DNA from: Clostridium akagii DSM 12554
Lineage (GTDB): Bacteria > Bacillota > Clostridia > Clostridiales > Clostridiaceae
Assembly (NCBI RefSeq): GCF_000686725.1
Contig: NZ_JMLK01000017.1
Location: 1-64,000 of the forward strand
Length of the DNA: 64,000 nt
Direction of reading: 5' to 3'
Made by a program: the position numbers and the translations under genes
Notes under the pieces: model-generated
Told to the model about the DNA's origin: nothing
What the model saw: only the letters and a program-made list of their open reading frames with translations
Database searches by the model: none
Shown: positions 16,634-25,592 of the stretch, piece by piece
Position numbering within the stretch: position 1 is the first letter of the stretch
How the letters are laid out: the number at the start of each line of letters is the position of its first letter

Positions 16634-16662
16634 TTGAATCATATAAAATGCCATAGTATAAT
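16634..16662 (+). promoter_or_regulatory. SigA-type promoter of the type IV pilus operon
   Basis: TTGAAT (16634-16639) and TATAAT (16657-16662) have a 17-nt spacer, and the predicted transcript starts about 33 nt before pilB. The short leader leaves no room for a cyclic-di-GMP riboswitch of the kind known before some clostridial pilus operons. Any cyclic-di-GMP control would have to act at protein level. Confidence 0.75.
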
Positions 16663-16701
16663 GAAATTAGAAAGAATATTTCCTACATGGGGAGAGTTAT
16701 A

Positions 16702-18390
16702 ATGCCAAGAGAAATTAAAAGATTAGGGGATTTATTAGTAGAATCAGGAAAAATAACAGAAAAAGAATTGGAAGAAGCCTTAAAAAAACAAAAAGTTACA
16801 GAAAAAAGGCTTGGGGAAATATTAATAGATGAAGGATACATAAGTGAAGAGGATATAATAGATATTCTTGAGATTCAACTAGGAATTCAAAGGGTATACT
16901 TAGATTTTATAAATATAAATTATAAATTAACAAAACTTGTACCAGAAAATTTAGCTAGAAAATATATATTAGTACCAGTAGCTCTTAGCGGAGATAAAAT
17001 CGAAATAGCTATGGCTGATCCACTGAACATATTTGCCCAGGATGACGTTAGGATTTCTTCTGGATATGAAGTAAAACCTTTAATTGCAACTAATGATGAG
17101 ATAATAAAATTTATAGATAAAATTTATTCAGGAGAAAAAGTCGAGAAAGCAGCACAAGAGTTTACTAAAGAACATAACCTTAAAATTGAAAAAGAGGATA
17201 ATCAGCATCTTGAAGATACTGATATTAACAGGGCTCCCATAGTTAAGATTGTGGACTTAGTTTTAAGTGATGCAATAAATTCAAGCAGTAGTGATATACA
17301 TATTGAACCATTTGATCATTACATAAAAATAAGATATAGAATAGATGGAATGCTTATAGAAAAAAAGAAATTGCCCATAGAATCACTAGCACCTTTAACT
17401 ACCCGTATTAAGATATTGTCAAATTTAGATATTGCAGAAAAAAGGATGCCTCAAGATGGAAGAATGAAAGTAAAAGTTGGGGATGAAGATATTGATTTAA
17501 GAATATCTACTCTTCCAACTATCCATGGAGAGAAAATAGTAATCAGAATACTTAGAAGTAACAGTGCAAATATTAGCAAAGAAAATTTAGGAATGGATAA
17601 GGATAATATAGAAAAGCTTGAAAAAATAATCAAATCTCCTTATGGGATAATACTTGTTACTGGACCAACAGGTAGTGGAAAATCCACAACTCTGTATGCT
17701 ATTCTAAGCGAGTTAAACTCCAATGATAGAAATATAATAACAGTTGAAGATCCAGTAGAGTATGTACTTGAGGGTGTAAATCAGGTAAATGTTAATATAA
17801 AAGCAGGACTAACATTTGCAGCGGGACTTAGATCCATATTAAGACAGGATCCAGATATAGTTATGATAGGTGAAATGAGAGATGCTGAAACAGCGGAAAT
17901 ATCTGTAAGAGCAGCTATAACAGGACATCTAGTTTTAAGTACAATTCATACTAATGATGCAGCCTCATCAATAGTTAGACTTGTGGACATGGGGGTTGAA
18001 CCATATTTAGTTGCCAGCGCGGTAACAGGTATAATAGCACAAAGACTAGTGAGAAAAATATGCCCATATTGTGAACAAGAGTACCAAGCAAGCAATTATG
18101 AAAAAGAAATATTAGGTATAAAAGAAATTGAAGGCTTAAAACTTAAAAAGGGGAAAGGGTGTCCAAGATGTAATGGGACAGGCTATTTGGGAAGAATGGG
18201 TGTTTATGAGATTATGGAAATAACTCAAAAACATAAAGAATTGATAATGAATAGCGGAAGTACTGAAGATTTGAAAAGCTTAAGCACTGAAAATGGAATG
18301 AAGACCATAAGAAGTTCCTGTGAAAATCTTGTTTTATCTGGAAAAACTACTGTGGAAGAATTACTTAAAATAGCATTAGTAAAAGAGTAG
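16702..18390 (+). CDS. pilB: Type IV pilus extension ATPase PilB (GspE family) with MshEN domain
   Basis: A cytoplasmic hexameric ATPase that powers pilin assembly. It has about 562 residues. Residues 7-30 and 36-59 each match the MshEN cyclic-di-GMP motif (RLGxxL...G.I....L...L..Q), starting RLGDLLVESG and RLGEILIDEG. The ATPase core has Walker A GPTGSGKST (near 321), the Asp box DPDIVMIGEMRD (near 383), the His box TGHLVLSTIHTND, and the zinc tetracysteine CPYC...CPRC (near 454-489). ATG 16702 has GGGGAG 7 nt upstream; an upstream in-frame ATG (16687) overlaps that site and is less likely. First gene of the pilus operon. Confidence 0.95.
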   Translation: MPREIKRLGDLLVESGKITEKELEEALKKQKVTEKRLGEILIDEGYISEEDIIDILEIQLGIQRVYLDFININYKLTKLVPENLARKYILVPVALSGDKIEIAMADPLNIFAQDDVRISSGYEVKPLIATNDEIIKFIDKIYSGEKVEKAAQEFTKEHNLKIEKEDNQHLEDTDINRAPIVKIVDLVLSDAINSSSSDIHIEPFDHYIKIRYRIDGMLIEKKKLPIESLAPLTTRIKILSNLDIAEKRMPQDGRMKVKVGDEDIDLRISTLPTIHGEKIVIRILRSNSANISKENLGMDKDNIEKLEKIIKSPYGIILVTGPTGSGKSTTLYAILSELNSNDRNIITVEDPVEYVLEGVNQVNVNIKAGLTFAAGLRSILRQDPDIVMIGEMRDAETAEISVRAAITGHLVLSTIHTNDAASSIVRLVDMGVEPYLVASAVTGIIAQRLVRKICPYCEQEYQASNYEKEILGIKEIEGLKLKKGKGCPRCNGTGYLGRMGVYEIMEITQKHKELIMNSGSTEDLKSLSTENGMKTIRSSCENLVLSGKTTVEELLKIALVKE

Positions 18391-18425
18391 TCCATGATTA
18401 ATTACAGAAGAAAGGGGAAATTAGT

Positions 18426-19637
18426 TTGCCACAATATAGTTATGAAGCAAGCACAAAACAGGGAGCAGTAAGAAAGGGAAAAATGGATGCTGCAGATGAA
18501 GAAGCTGTAACCGCTGCGTTAAGAGAAATTGGCGTGTATCCTACAAGCATTAAACTATACGAAGAAAATGCTTTTAACATAGATATTTTTCAATATAGAA
18601 AAGTAACTTTAAAAGACATATATATTTTCTCTAGAGAATTTTCATACATAATTGCAGCAGGCATGGGAATAGTTAGAGCATTGGATATATTGCAGGAGCA
18701 AACTGAAAATCCAAGACTAAAAAAGGTGATTTCATTTGTAACAGATAGAGTTCAAAAGGGAGAAAGTCTTTCTAGTTCCATGAAAAATTATAGTGAGTTT
18801 CCAGATATGCTGGTGAATATGATTGAAGTTGGAGAAGCCAGTGGTACCCTGGACGAAATGATGCTTAGAATGGCAACGTATTATGACAAAGAATATAAGC
18901 AACGACAAAAAATAAAACAGGCATTAACATATCCTATACTGGTAGCCGTTATGGCAGTAGTAATTGTAAATGTACTTGTTATAAAGGTACTTCCTACATT
19001 TATTAACATGTCACTGGAAAATGGAATAACTAAGGATCAGTTACCACTTCCAACTAGAATAGTTATGGGGTTTAGTGATATATTAACTGGATACTGGTAT
19101 GTGGCGTTGATTTTAATAATATTTGCTTATGTTTTAGCTAAATTGTATGGAAAAAATAAAAAAAATGTAAACTTAGATAAATTTAAATTAAAGTTTCCAC
19201 TTCTGGGAAAATTATATAAAAAAATTATAACAGCAAGGTTTGCAAGAACATTTGGAATGTTAACAAGTTATGGTATTCCTATTATTCAAAGCATGGAGAT
19301 ATGTTCTGAAATTGTGGGAAATACATTTATTAGGGATATTTTGCTAAGTACAAAAGGAGAAATAGAGAAGGGCGCAAGCCTTGGAGAAACATTAGAATCA
19401 AGAGACATTTTCCCAGTAATGTTAATACAAATGATAAAGATTGGGGAAGAGTCCGGTACTATGGATTCTGTATTAGGTAAGACAGCAGAGTTTTATGATG
19501 GTGAGGTTGAAACAACAACGGTTCAATTAACAACTATGATTGAACCTCTTATTATAGCAGTACTAGGTGTGGTAGTTGGTTTTATAATTATAGCAATAAT
19601 TACACCTATGTATCAGATGTACAATTCAATAAATTAA
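18426..19637 (+). CDS. pilC: Type IV pilus inner-membrane platform protein PilC (GspF family)
   Basis: A 403-residue protein with two repeated GspF domains (about 60-185 and 265-390), each starting with a phrase such as FSREFSYIIAAGMGIVRALD or RFARTFGMLTSYGIPIIQSM. The domains are separated by membrane segments near 168-190 and 218-240, with a final segment near 372-395. It forms the platform that couples PilB motion to pilin insertion. Start is TTG 18426 after AAGGGG, a few nt downstream of pilB. Confidence 0.95.
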   Translation: MPQYSYEASTKQGAVRKGKMDAADEEAVTAALREIGVYPTSIKLYEENAFNIDIFQYRKVTLKDIYIFSREFSYIIAAGMGIVRALDILQEQTENPRLKKVISFVTDRVQKGESLSSSMKNYSEFPDMLVNMIEVGEASGTLDEMMLRMATYYDKEYKQRQKIKQALTYPILVAVMAVVIVNVLVIKVLPTFINMSLENGITKDQLPLPTRIVMGFSDILTGYWYVALILIIFAYVLAKLYGKNKKNVNLDKFKLKFPLLGKLYKKIITARFARTFGMLTSYGIPIIQSMEICSEIVGNTFIRDILLSTKGEIEKGASLGETLESRDIFPVMLIQMIKIGEESGTMDSVLGKTAEFYDGEVETTTVQLTTMIEPLIIAVLGVVVGFIIIAIITPMYQMYNSIN

Positions 19638-19714
19638 TCCACGTTATAAAAATGTCATAGGTAGAAAAATCTACATTTGATATTTTAATATAATAAAATA
19701 CAGGGGGGAAAACA

Positions 19715-20149
19715 ATGAACAAAATTACAAACAAAAACAAGAAGAAAAAAGGATTTACGCTGATTGAACTTATTATAGTTATTGCAATACTTGCAATATT
19801 AGCAATGATATTGGTACCAATGATAGGTACATATCGTGAAAAAGCAGAAAAATCCAATATCCAAGCTTCGGCTAAAACGGTAATGAGCGCGATACAGGCA
19901 TATAATGCAGATCATTCAGGAGCACCAATAACTGATCCAAGCAGTACAACAGTGGGATTGAATCTATTAGATAGTTCCAGCACCAGTGCAAGTGCTGATA
20001 AAACAGTAGATGTGTCAAAAGTACCAACTGTAATTAAGCAATGTACTTCAGTTGATGGGACTACTACTATTCATCAGTTACAAGCATTAGTTGATGGAGA
20101 TTTTACAAGTAGTGCCGATGGGGCTACTATATCTTTTGTAGCTAATTGA
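19715..20149 (+). CDS. pilA1: Type IV pilin, probable major subunit PilA
   Basis: A 144-residue prepilin. The basic leader ends KKKKG (Gly13), followed by FTLIELIIVIAILAILA, with the conserved Glu at position 5 of the mature chain. Cleavage and N-methylation by PilD (35168-35932) are expected. The remaining domain is small, Ser/Thr-rich and has one Cys, so no disulphide loop. GGGGGG precedes the ATG. Two very long hairpins lie just after the stop codon (20165-20256), which could protect or uncouple the pilin transcript. Ser/Thr-rich segments are potential glycosylation sites. Confidence 0.93.
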   Translation: MNKITNKNKKKKGFTLIELIIVIAILAILAMILVPMIGTYREKAEKSNIQASAKTVMSAIQAYNADHSGAPITDPSSTTVGLNLLDSSSTSASADKTVDVSKVPTVIKQCTSVDGTTTIHQLQALVDGDFTSSADGATISFVAN

Positions 20150-20162
20150 TAGTAGTAATGTA

Positions 20163-20256
20163 ATAAATATTGATATTTATATATAATATATAAATATCAA
20201 TATTTATATATTATTCTGGATGTACATTATTATTAATGTGCATCCAGAATAATATA
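20163..20256 (+). repeat. Two tandem long hairpins after the major pilin gene
   Basis: Hairpin 1 has a 17-bp perfect stem (20165-20181 with 20189-20205) reading AAATATTGATATTTATA on the left. Hairpin 2 has a 20-bp stem with one wobble (20207-20226 with 20237-20256), containing TTCTGGATG/CATCCAGAA. Neither is followed by a T run, so they are poor terminators. They probably stabilise the pilin mRNA 3' end or set relative expression between pilA and the downstream assembly genes. Confidence 0.75.
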
Positions 20257-20315
20257 TGTGTAAAACGTAATATTCATTGTAAAGTAACAAACATAAACAA
20301 AAGGGGATGAAAAAA

Positions 20316-21875
20316 TTGTTAAACCAAAATACTATGATTTTAGATATAGGTGATATAGACATAAAAATAATTGTAGGCAATAATAAAAAAGTATCATTTG
20401 TAGATAAGATAAGAACCCCAGAAGATGCAGTAGTAAATAATAACATAGAGGATATAGAGGTTCTAATTAGAGCCATTGAAGATGTAATAAGACAAAATAA
20501 TTTAAAAGTTAGTAATGTTGTTTTTGTAATAAAGGGACAAGATGTAATTATAAGACACACTGATGTACCAATAATGGAATACAATCAAATTGGAGATTCT
20601 GCTAAATGGGAAATCAATCAATATCTTCCGCAGCACGGAGATGAACATTATGTAAATTTTCAAATAATCGATAGGATAAAAAATGCAGATGAAAATATAT
20701 ACAAGCTTATTGTAGCAGCGGCGCCAAGAGAAAAAATTGATAAATATGTTGAGCTAGCAAAAAAGTTAGGCATAAAATTATTAGCCATTGATGTAGCTGC
20801 GAATTGCGTTGCAAGAGTTTTTTCTAGTATTTATGAAAATGATAAAACAAAGGAAAATATAGCAATAATTAAGCTTGGAAATAAAGAAAGTAATATAGTG
20901 ATTTTAGAAAAAGGAAGGTTGTTTGTTGAAAGAGAATTGCCTTTTGGAATTGATAATATTAAAAAGCAAATCATGGCGAATTACGGTATAAATCAAGAAG
21001 AGGCAACTGATTTTCTAAAAGAAAAAATTGAATTAACTAAAATAGATGAGAATAATGAGAATGAAGTAAGGCTTAAAAGGTTATTTGATAATGTTTTTTC
21101 TTCATTCCAAAAGGTAATACAGTTTTTTGGTACAGGAAGATCAAAAAAGAAGATAGATAAAATCTATGTGATTGATAGCGGAGCAGACATAATAAACATA
21201 GATACTTATATACAAGGTTATTTAGACATTGATACTAGTATCGTAAATAGTCCTGAAGATATATTTTGTAAATTTCCAGATGAGCTTCAGTTCAAAGAAT
21301 ACATAACAGTATTTGGTGCATTAATTAGAAAAGGTTCAAATGATGAGCTTAATTTGATACCCTATGATTTAGAGGATAAAAGAGGGGATATTTTAAAAGG
21401 GAAAAAAGTAATGATAATTACTGGGATTATAGTAGTTTGTATGCTTGTTATAGCCATAATTCTTAAATTATATATTATGAAGTTAAATAGTGATAATAAT
21501 GATTTGAAAAATCAAATAAATAAAGAAGCATGGATTAGTATCCAAAATACGAAATTAAACAGTAATCTAAGCCAATACAATAAACAAATAACGACGGCTA
21601 GTGCCATGCAAAAGAGCAAAGTTTATGTACTAAAATGGATAGAAGGAATCGTAAAACAGCTACCATCTGATGTAACTACGGATTCAATTGTAAAAGATAG
21701 TAAGCAAGATAATATAAGTATAACAGGTGGAACACAAAATATTAATTCAGTAACAACCTTTGCAAATAATCTTAAAAACAGCGGACTTTATAAAGATATT
21801 AAAATTATTAGTATAAATCAAGGTGATGCATCGGGGTATAAATTTGCAATAACTGTAGGGGAAGTGGTGAAATGA
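20316..21875 (+). CDS. pilMN: PilM-PilN fusion, type IV pilus alignment complex
   Basis: A protein of about 519 residues. Residues 1-350 match the actin-like PilM fold: ILDIGDIDIKIIVG at the start is the phosphate-1-like strand, and YVIDSGADI lies further on. A membrane segment (near 369-390) and a PilN-like periplasmic tail follow. In most bacteria PilM and PilN are separate and interact; here they are one chain. AAGGGG (20301-20306) directly abuts ATG 20307 but lies 9 nt before TTG 20316, so TTG is the likelier start. The 3' end overlaps pilO by 4 nt. Confidence 0.85.
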   Translation: MLNQNTMILDIGDIDIKIIVGNNKKVSFVDKIRTPEDAVVNNNIEDIEVLIRAIEDVIRQNNLKVSNVVFVIKGQDVIIRHTDVPIMEYNQIGDSAKWEINQYLPQHGDEHYVNFQIIDRIKNADENIYKLIVAAAPREKIDKYVELAKKLGIKLLAIDVAANCVARVFSSIYENDKTKENIAIIKLGNKESNIVILEKGRLFVERELPFGIDNIKKQIMANYGINQEEATDFLKEKIELTKIDENNENEVRLKRLFDNVFSSFQKVIQFFGTGRSKKKIDKIYVIDSGADIINIDTYIQGYLDIDTSIVNSPEDIFCKFPDELQFKEYITVFGALIRKGSNDELNLIPYDLEDKRGDILKGKKVMIITGIIVVCMLVIAIILKLYIMKLNSDNNDLKNQINKEAWISIQNTKLNSNLSQYNKQITTASAMQKSKVYVLKWIEGIVKQLPSDVTTDSIVKDSKQDNISITGGTQNINSVTTFANNLKNSGLYKDIKIISINQGDASGYKFAITVGEVVK

Positions 21876-22498
21876 TAAATTTAAATCGAAGAGATAAAAT
21901 TTTATTGATTATTCTTGCAGTGCTTGCAGTTTTATTTTTATATGCAAAGCTTTTAATAATTCCAAGTACAGATAAAATATCAAATATTAATTCACAAATA
22001 AGTAGCAATGAAGCACAAATTGTAACACTTGATTATAAAAAAGATCAAAATACAATTATCAAGAGAAATATAAAAAATTTGCAACCCAAATATGATGATG
22101 CTAAAAATCAGATTACAATTAGCAGAAAAGATGGCAATATTACTACTGACATAAGCAGGTTATGTAGCAATCATAATGTGAAACTTACAAGTTTAGTTTT
22201 TCAAGAAGGTGTAGTATACTCACAAAATGTTACAGGTAAAAATGTAGCAAATCCTAATAAATCAGTGCCTAATGGAAATCTAATGGAAATGGGGACTACT
22301 ATTACAATAACTGGTAGTATTTCTGACGTCATAAAATTCATAGATGATTTAGAACACACAAAACGAATAGATGTCATAAATAATGTGTCAATAAACAATA
22401 GTGATAACACAAATAAAGCTAGTATTGTAGCAAATTATTTTTATATTTCTGGTGAGGATACAGGCAGTGCATCTGATTCAACTAGCAGTACTAAATAA
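21872..22498 (+). CDS. pilO: Type IV pilus protein PilO
   Basis: A 208-residue single-pass protein: a short basic N-terminus, membrane segment near 9-28, a coiled coil (about 33-75), then a ferredoxin-like domain with GTTITITGSISDVIKFIDDLE, as in PilO. It pairs with PilN in the alignment complex. It starts in an ATGA overlap with the PilM-PilN gene. The Ser/Thr tail (GSASDSTSSTK) is unusual. Confidence 0.88.
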   Translation: MINLNRRDKILLIILAVLAVLFLYAKLLIIPSTDKISNINSQISSNEAQIVTLDYKKDQNTIIKRNIKNLQPKYDDAKNQITISRKDGNITTDISRLCSNHNVKLTSLVFQEGVVYSQNVTGKNVANPNKSVPNGNLMEMGTTITITGSISDVIKFIDDLEHTKRIDVINNVSINNSDNTNKASIVANYFYISGEDTGSASDSTSSTK

Positions 22499-22543
22499 AT
22501 AGTTCATTTTGATTGTGACTCTGTTGAAATTTGAGGTGAGTAT

Positions 22544-23164
22544 ATGAAAATAAAAAAGCTAAGAGGGTTTACCATTATTGAAATGATAGTGGCCATTGCA
22601 TTTTTTACCATAGCAACTGTAGGCATAACCTTTGTTATTAGTACATCCACTAATATGTATAAAACTGAAAATACAAAATTTCAAACTATATCAGTGGCCG
22701 ATTCTATTTTAAATCAGCTAAAATCAAGAGGAATTGTAGAAAAAGATGCTATAACAGCGGATGATAGGGCACCGATAACTGGTCTTAATTATTTTTTTCG
22801 AAACTCTGAAGATATAGATAAATATAAATATATTTTTTTAGATTATACTGATTTGTCATCATTAACTCTTCTGCAAGGGAGTTACAAAGAGGATACACAT
22901 TACTCAGAAACTGATTTACAAAATTTTCAATCATGTAGTACATCTACGAGTAGAACATACATAGATTCAAATGGTATATCAAAAGAATATGAATTCGTTG
23001 CAGTAGTTCATATTAGCAGAAATAATGGAACAAAAACCGATGCTATTACAAGAAATTATAATATTGACTATTATTACAACAACTATACAATAGACGTTAA
23101 AGTTTGGGACTTAAATAAAGATGTAAGCTCTGAAGCGCAGGAGAGTACAGCTATAAGTAGGTGA
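22544..23164 (+). CDS. Minor pilin, PilV/GspI-like
   Basis: A 206-residue prepilin. The leader MKIKKLRG is cleaved before FTIIEMIVAIAFFTIATVGI, with Glu5 conserved. The C-terminal domain is about 170 residues with few Cys. Minor pilins of this size prime pilus assembly and sit at the tip. GAGGTGAG precedes the ATG. It follows pilO and lies 7 nt before the next minor pilin. Confidence 0.88.
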   Translation: MKIKKLRGFTIIEMIVAIAFFTIATVGITFVISTSTNMYKTENTKFQTISVADSILNQLKSRGIVEKDAITADDRAPITGLNYFFRNSEDIDKYKYIFLDYTDLSSLTLLQGSYKEDTHYSETDLQNFQSCSTSTSRTYIDSNGISKEYEFVAVVHISRNNGTKTDAITRNYNIDYYYNNYTIDVKVWDLNKDVSSEAQESTAISR

Positions 23165-23171
23165 TGGATGT

Positions 23172-24089
23172 ATGAAACATAAGGGAATGACGTTAATTGA
23201 ATTAATTATTGTTATGGCAATATTCGCAATTTTTTCTTTAGCGGTATATAACTATCAAAGTGGTGAATTGAATGTGTATAGAAAGCTATCGGTTCAGACA
23301 ACACTCCAAGGTGATGCGAAGAATGCTGTGGAGCAAATCACATTTGATATTAAAAAATCAAGACTTACACCTTACTCTGTTGAAACTGATTTTTCTGATG
23401 CTAAATTTCATGGGCTGCTTGGATCAAATTATACGCCTATAGTATATATTGATTTTTTAAATACTGATGCTCATGACACAAACTACAACAGCTGCATTTA
23501 TGCAGTAAAACAATTAGCAAATGGCACCAAGGAACTTGTTAAAATATTTTTAAGGTCAAATGAATTTACTTTGGATACAAATCACATAAATATAGCAGAT
23601 GAAAATATATATGGTACAAATAGTTACAGTAGGGGTAATTATAATACAAACAGTTGTACTACTTTTGACCAATCAATTGTAGCTAATATATTACCTAGCT
23701 TTATAACAATTGTTCCTGTTTTAAGTAATGGCTATTCGTTTATATATGAAGAGCAGGGTAATTACTATCTTGTTCATGAGGTTAGTGGATCAGAGGTTGA
23801 ACAATATAATTTGAAGCAAGAATCTTCAGTAGTAAATAATATTGGCGCACTTGGAAGTGTTAGTGAAAAAGTCATTGTTAGTGATGTTAATCCAGTGATG
23901 CCAAGTCCTGTACAAGTAAATTCTACAGATTTAGGCCAAGCTAATTCATTGAATAACTCATTCAATATAAGTATTTCTCTTAGTAAAAATATAAATCTAA
24001 ATGGCAGAACCACGCTACTTAGTGAAAGTTTTAATGCTAATGCTACAAGGCTCAGATATGATGGAGGCGATGAAAATGCTGGCAACTAA
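23172..24089 (+). CDS. Minor pilin, PilW/GspJ-like
   Basis: A 305-residue prepilin with a very short leader (MKHKG) then MTLIELIIVMAIFAIFSLAV, Glu5 present. The mature domain is larger than in the major pilin, as in the PilW/GspJ group. Its start is 7 nt after the preceding minor pilin, and its end overlaps the next gene by 14 nt, showing one co-translated minor-pilin set. Confidence 0.87.
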   Translation: MKHKGMTLIELIIVMAIFAIFSLAVYNYQSGELNVYRKLSVQTTLQGDAKNAVEQITFDIKKSRLTPYSVETDFSDAKFHGLLGSNYTPIVYIDFLNTDAHDTNYNSCIYAVKQLANGTKELVKIFLRSNEFTLDTNHINIADENIYGTNSYSRGNYNTNSCTTFDQSIVANILPSFITIVPVLSNGYSFIYEEQGNYYLVHEVSGSEVEQYNLKQESSVVNNIGALGSVSEKVIVSDVNPVMPSPVQVNSTDLGQANSLNNSFNISISLSKNINLNGRTTLLSESFNANATRLRYDGGDENAGN

Positions 24090-25455
24090 GAAAAAAGGAT
24101 ATGCACTGATATATGCAATTTGTGCAGTTATGATAATAGGTGCATTGATGCTAGCTATTTTATCTCTTTCACTTTCAAATAGAACAACCACTGCTTATTA
24201 TCAAAAAAGCAATAAGGCAAGGCTTCTTGCAGAAGAAGGGATGGAAAGTGCTGTTAATGTTCTGAAAACAAACGTAGCAGTAAATTTTACTGAATATATT
24301 AATGCACAGGAAAGTGGTACTTTATTTACATTACCAAACCAATCACCAGTAATTCCAAATAATACTGATGGTTATTCTTACAGTTTTGCTCAGGCACTTA
24401 ATCATCTAGATAATACATCAGGAAAAAGGGTTAATTGCATTGAAATATTATCAACTGGAACCTTTCAAAATATAACAAAGACTATTACTGCATATATTGC
24501 TGAAAATGACATTTCAAATATATATTATGACAAAATGTTTACTCATCCAGTTACCCAAGATGCCAATATACCATCCATTGATATCAAGCCTACTGATAAT
24601 GATGATGCTGGTAATACAGCTGGATTTGAAAAATACACCGGTGGTAGCGGTACAACTAATCCGTATATGGTTACAATGAAGAGAGATATTAGTTTAGAAC
24701 CAGGTATAACATTAAAATCATTAACTGATACAATGTACAATTACATAACTACTGATCCAAGTTTTAATACTATAGATGTTTCAGCTGAGATGAGAACTTT
24801 AGAAAATAATGCTTCTGTTAGTGATTATTTGGGGAGCATAACTAATAATGGTTCTAACTATGTGCAGGACATGTTAAAATTTTCAACATTCTATAAAGTT
24901 ATTTTTGTTCATATTCCGAAAGAAGATAGAGCTACAGTTTCTCTAAATGTAGGGACAATGAGTGAACCTTTAGTTAATTATATTATATATTGTGATGGAA
25001 AAATTAATGTAACAAATGGTTCTAACTTAAAATTGTGGAATTGTAATATTTATGCTAATGGGATAACATACAATGGACATCCAACAAAAATTTCTTATGC
25101 AGAAAATGCTACAGATGTAACTAATGTTATAGACACAACAACAGGTAATGATGTTTCATCACAGTTTGATATTGAAGGTATTGGTTCAACAAATGCAAAA
25201 CAGAAGATTCTGCAGCATTTATTAGCTTATGATGCTACGGATCCCAATAATCCAAATAATCCATATAATGCATTAAAATCAGAGTACGAAAATCAAATTC
25301 CTAAAAATGAGCCGGAATCTATATTTTCAAACACCAATCTGGCTGGAAAATTTACAGAAGCAAATAGAGTCCAAGCTGACACAAATTTTTACTCCTACTT
25401 AGACGGATATGCCTATGGATTAAAACTTAGATACGTTGATATAAAATTTAATTGA
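24076..25455 (+). CDS. PilX/GspK-like minor pilin component
   Basis: A protein of about 459 residues. It has a pilin-like leader (MLATKKKG) and hydrophobic stretch YALIYAICAVMIIGALMLAI, but lacks Glu at position 5, as is typical of the GspK/PilX type that caps the tip complex. The segment ARLLAEEGMESAVNVL matches the family just after the membrane helix. I chose ATG 24076 because GGAGG (24063-24067) is 8 nt upstream; upstream ATGs lie inside the previous gene. It is much longer than classic PilX, with a large Asn/Thr-rich domain. Confidence 0.82.
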   Translation: MLATKKKGYALIYAICAVMIIGALMLAILSLSLSNRTTTAYYQKSNKARLLAEEGMESAVNVLKTNVAVNFTEYINAQESGTLFTLPNQSPVIPNNTDGYSYSFAQALNHLDNTSGKRVNCIEILSTGTFQNITKTITAYIAENDISNIYYDKMFTHPVTQDANIPSIDIKPTDNDDAGNTAGFEKYTGGSGTTNPYMVTMKRDISLEPGITLKSLTDTMYNYITTDPSFNTIDVSAEMRTLENNASVSDYLGSITNNGSNYVQDMLKFSTFYKVIFVHIPKEDRATVSLNVGTMSEPLVNYIIYCDGKINVTNGSNLKLWNCNIYANGITYNGHPTKISYAENATDVTNVIDTTTGNDVSSQFDIEGIGSTNAKQKILQHLLAYDATDPNNPNNPYNALKSEYENQIPKNEPESIFSNTNLAGKFTEANRVQADTNFYSYLDGYAYGLKLRYVDIKFN

Positions 25456-25592
25456 ATATACAAAAAACAAAACATAAAGTAAATTAATTTATGTATATAA
25501 ATGTCATGAAATAATGTATAATATAGGAAATGGTACAATTGAGTATATTCCGCTGAATTTATAGGATTATTAAAAAATCGGGAGGAGATTAT

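Noticed and set aside
24001-24075. Upstream start of the GspK-like gene
   Set aside because: It would overlap the previous gene by almost 90 nt and lacks a ribosome site; ATG 24076 has GGAGG at 8 nt and a proper pilin leader.
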